The notes below the pieces were generated by a model. It ran no database searches, was not told the DNA's origin, and worked only from the letters and a program-made list of their open reading frames with translations. From Candidatus Obscuribacter sp. (lineage in GTDB: Bacteria; Cyanobacteriota; Vampirovibrionia; Obscuribacterales; Obscuribacteraceae): a DNA stretch of 50,815 nucleotides. The translations under genes and the position numbers were made by a program. Shown here piece after piece: positions 50,752-50,815 of this stretch. The stretch is taken from NCBI GenBank assembly GCA_021772095.1, contig JADYXR010000022.1:1-50815 (forward strand). The letters run 5' to 3'. Every line of letters begins with the position of its first letter. Position 1 is the stretch's first letter.

Positions 50752-50815
50752 TTAGGCGGCCTCTTCTTGTTTGATACCATCAACAAACTTAATTCCCTGA
50801 ATTAGCTCACCAAGC
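50752..50815 (-). CDS. C-terminal end of an unidentified gene (partial)
   Basis: An open frame enters from the right edge and stops at TAA (50752-50754), encoding 20 residues LGELIQGIKFVDGIKQEEAA. The codon pattern looks coding and the stop is 20 bp from the TTG of the next gene, so a shared transcript is likely. The fragment is too short to assign. Confidence 0.45.
   Translation of the reverse strand, partial: LGELIQGIKFVDGIKQEEAA

Noticed and set aside
50752..50815. Transposase end at the right edge
   Set aside because: Only 20 residues are visible and no terminal inverted repeat or target duplication is seen, so I keep it as unidentified.

Overview
The window (about 50.8 kb, mixed strands, roughly 50% GC by eye) reads as chromosomal DNA of a diderm bacterium. 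It has a TolC-type outer-membrane protein, many secreted proteins with Sec signal peptides, two membrane-anchored Hanks-type Ser/Thr kinases, TPR proteins, and an HU protein with a lysine-rich tail. The palindrome GCGATCGC, the cyanobacterial HIP1 core, occurs at least five times. Together these suggest a non-photosynthetic relative of Cyanobacteria (Melainabacteria/Vampirovibrionia, perhaps Obscuribacterales). That placement is inference; no rRNA gene is present to settle it.

Layout. 1-5.6 kb: a frameshifted PemK/MazF-like toxin, a complete tmRNA gene (minus strand), prmA, a TPR protein, a disordered Ala/Ser/Pro protein and tRNA-Leu(CAA). 5.6-11 kb: a pyroglutamyl-peptidase with a disordered insertion, a 22-bp palindromic tandem array beside a small zinc-finger gene, a Ser/Thr kinase with a leucine-rich-repeat-like C-terminus split by a frameshift, and glpK. 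11-17 kb: a secreted protein, then nrdA-nrdB (ribonucleotide reductase) behind a cobalamin riboswitch with a visible intrinsic terminator. 17-27 kb: a sirtuin, a GNAT acetyltransferase, an OsmC protein, birA, two membrane proteins, and overlapping recJ-apt. 27-35 kb: secreted and envelope proteins, a DUF4127 protein, a trypsin-like protease, a second member of the secreted family seen at 11 kb, and a polytopic Ser/Thr kinase. 35-42 kb: a 1258-residue GAF/GGDEF/degenerate HD-GYP protein, a methyltransferase, a PucR/CdaR regulator and HU. 42-50.8 kb: small proteins, a secreted HAD phosphatase, a TolC homologue, an isochorismatase-like hydrolase, a radical SAM protein, tRNA-Ala(GGC), two related Gln/Asn-rich secreted proteins, and the end of an unidentified gene at the right edge.

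Working links. The riboswitch implies that cobalamin shuts off the B12-independent reductase NrdAB, so a B12-dependent class II enzyme should exist elsewhere in the genome. NrdB resembles the chlamydial class Ic subunit but carries tyrosine at the radical position. Signalling capacity is high: two kinases plus a cyclic-di-GMP protein whose cyclase site looks intact while its HD-GYP site has lost several metal ligands. No defence island, CRISPR array, prophage or complete insertion sequence is visible. Three genes (the toxin, the LRR kinase and the birA 5' end) each look interrupted by one small indel, so either decay or assembly error must be considered.
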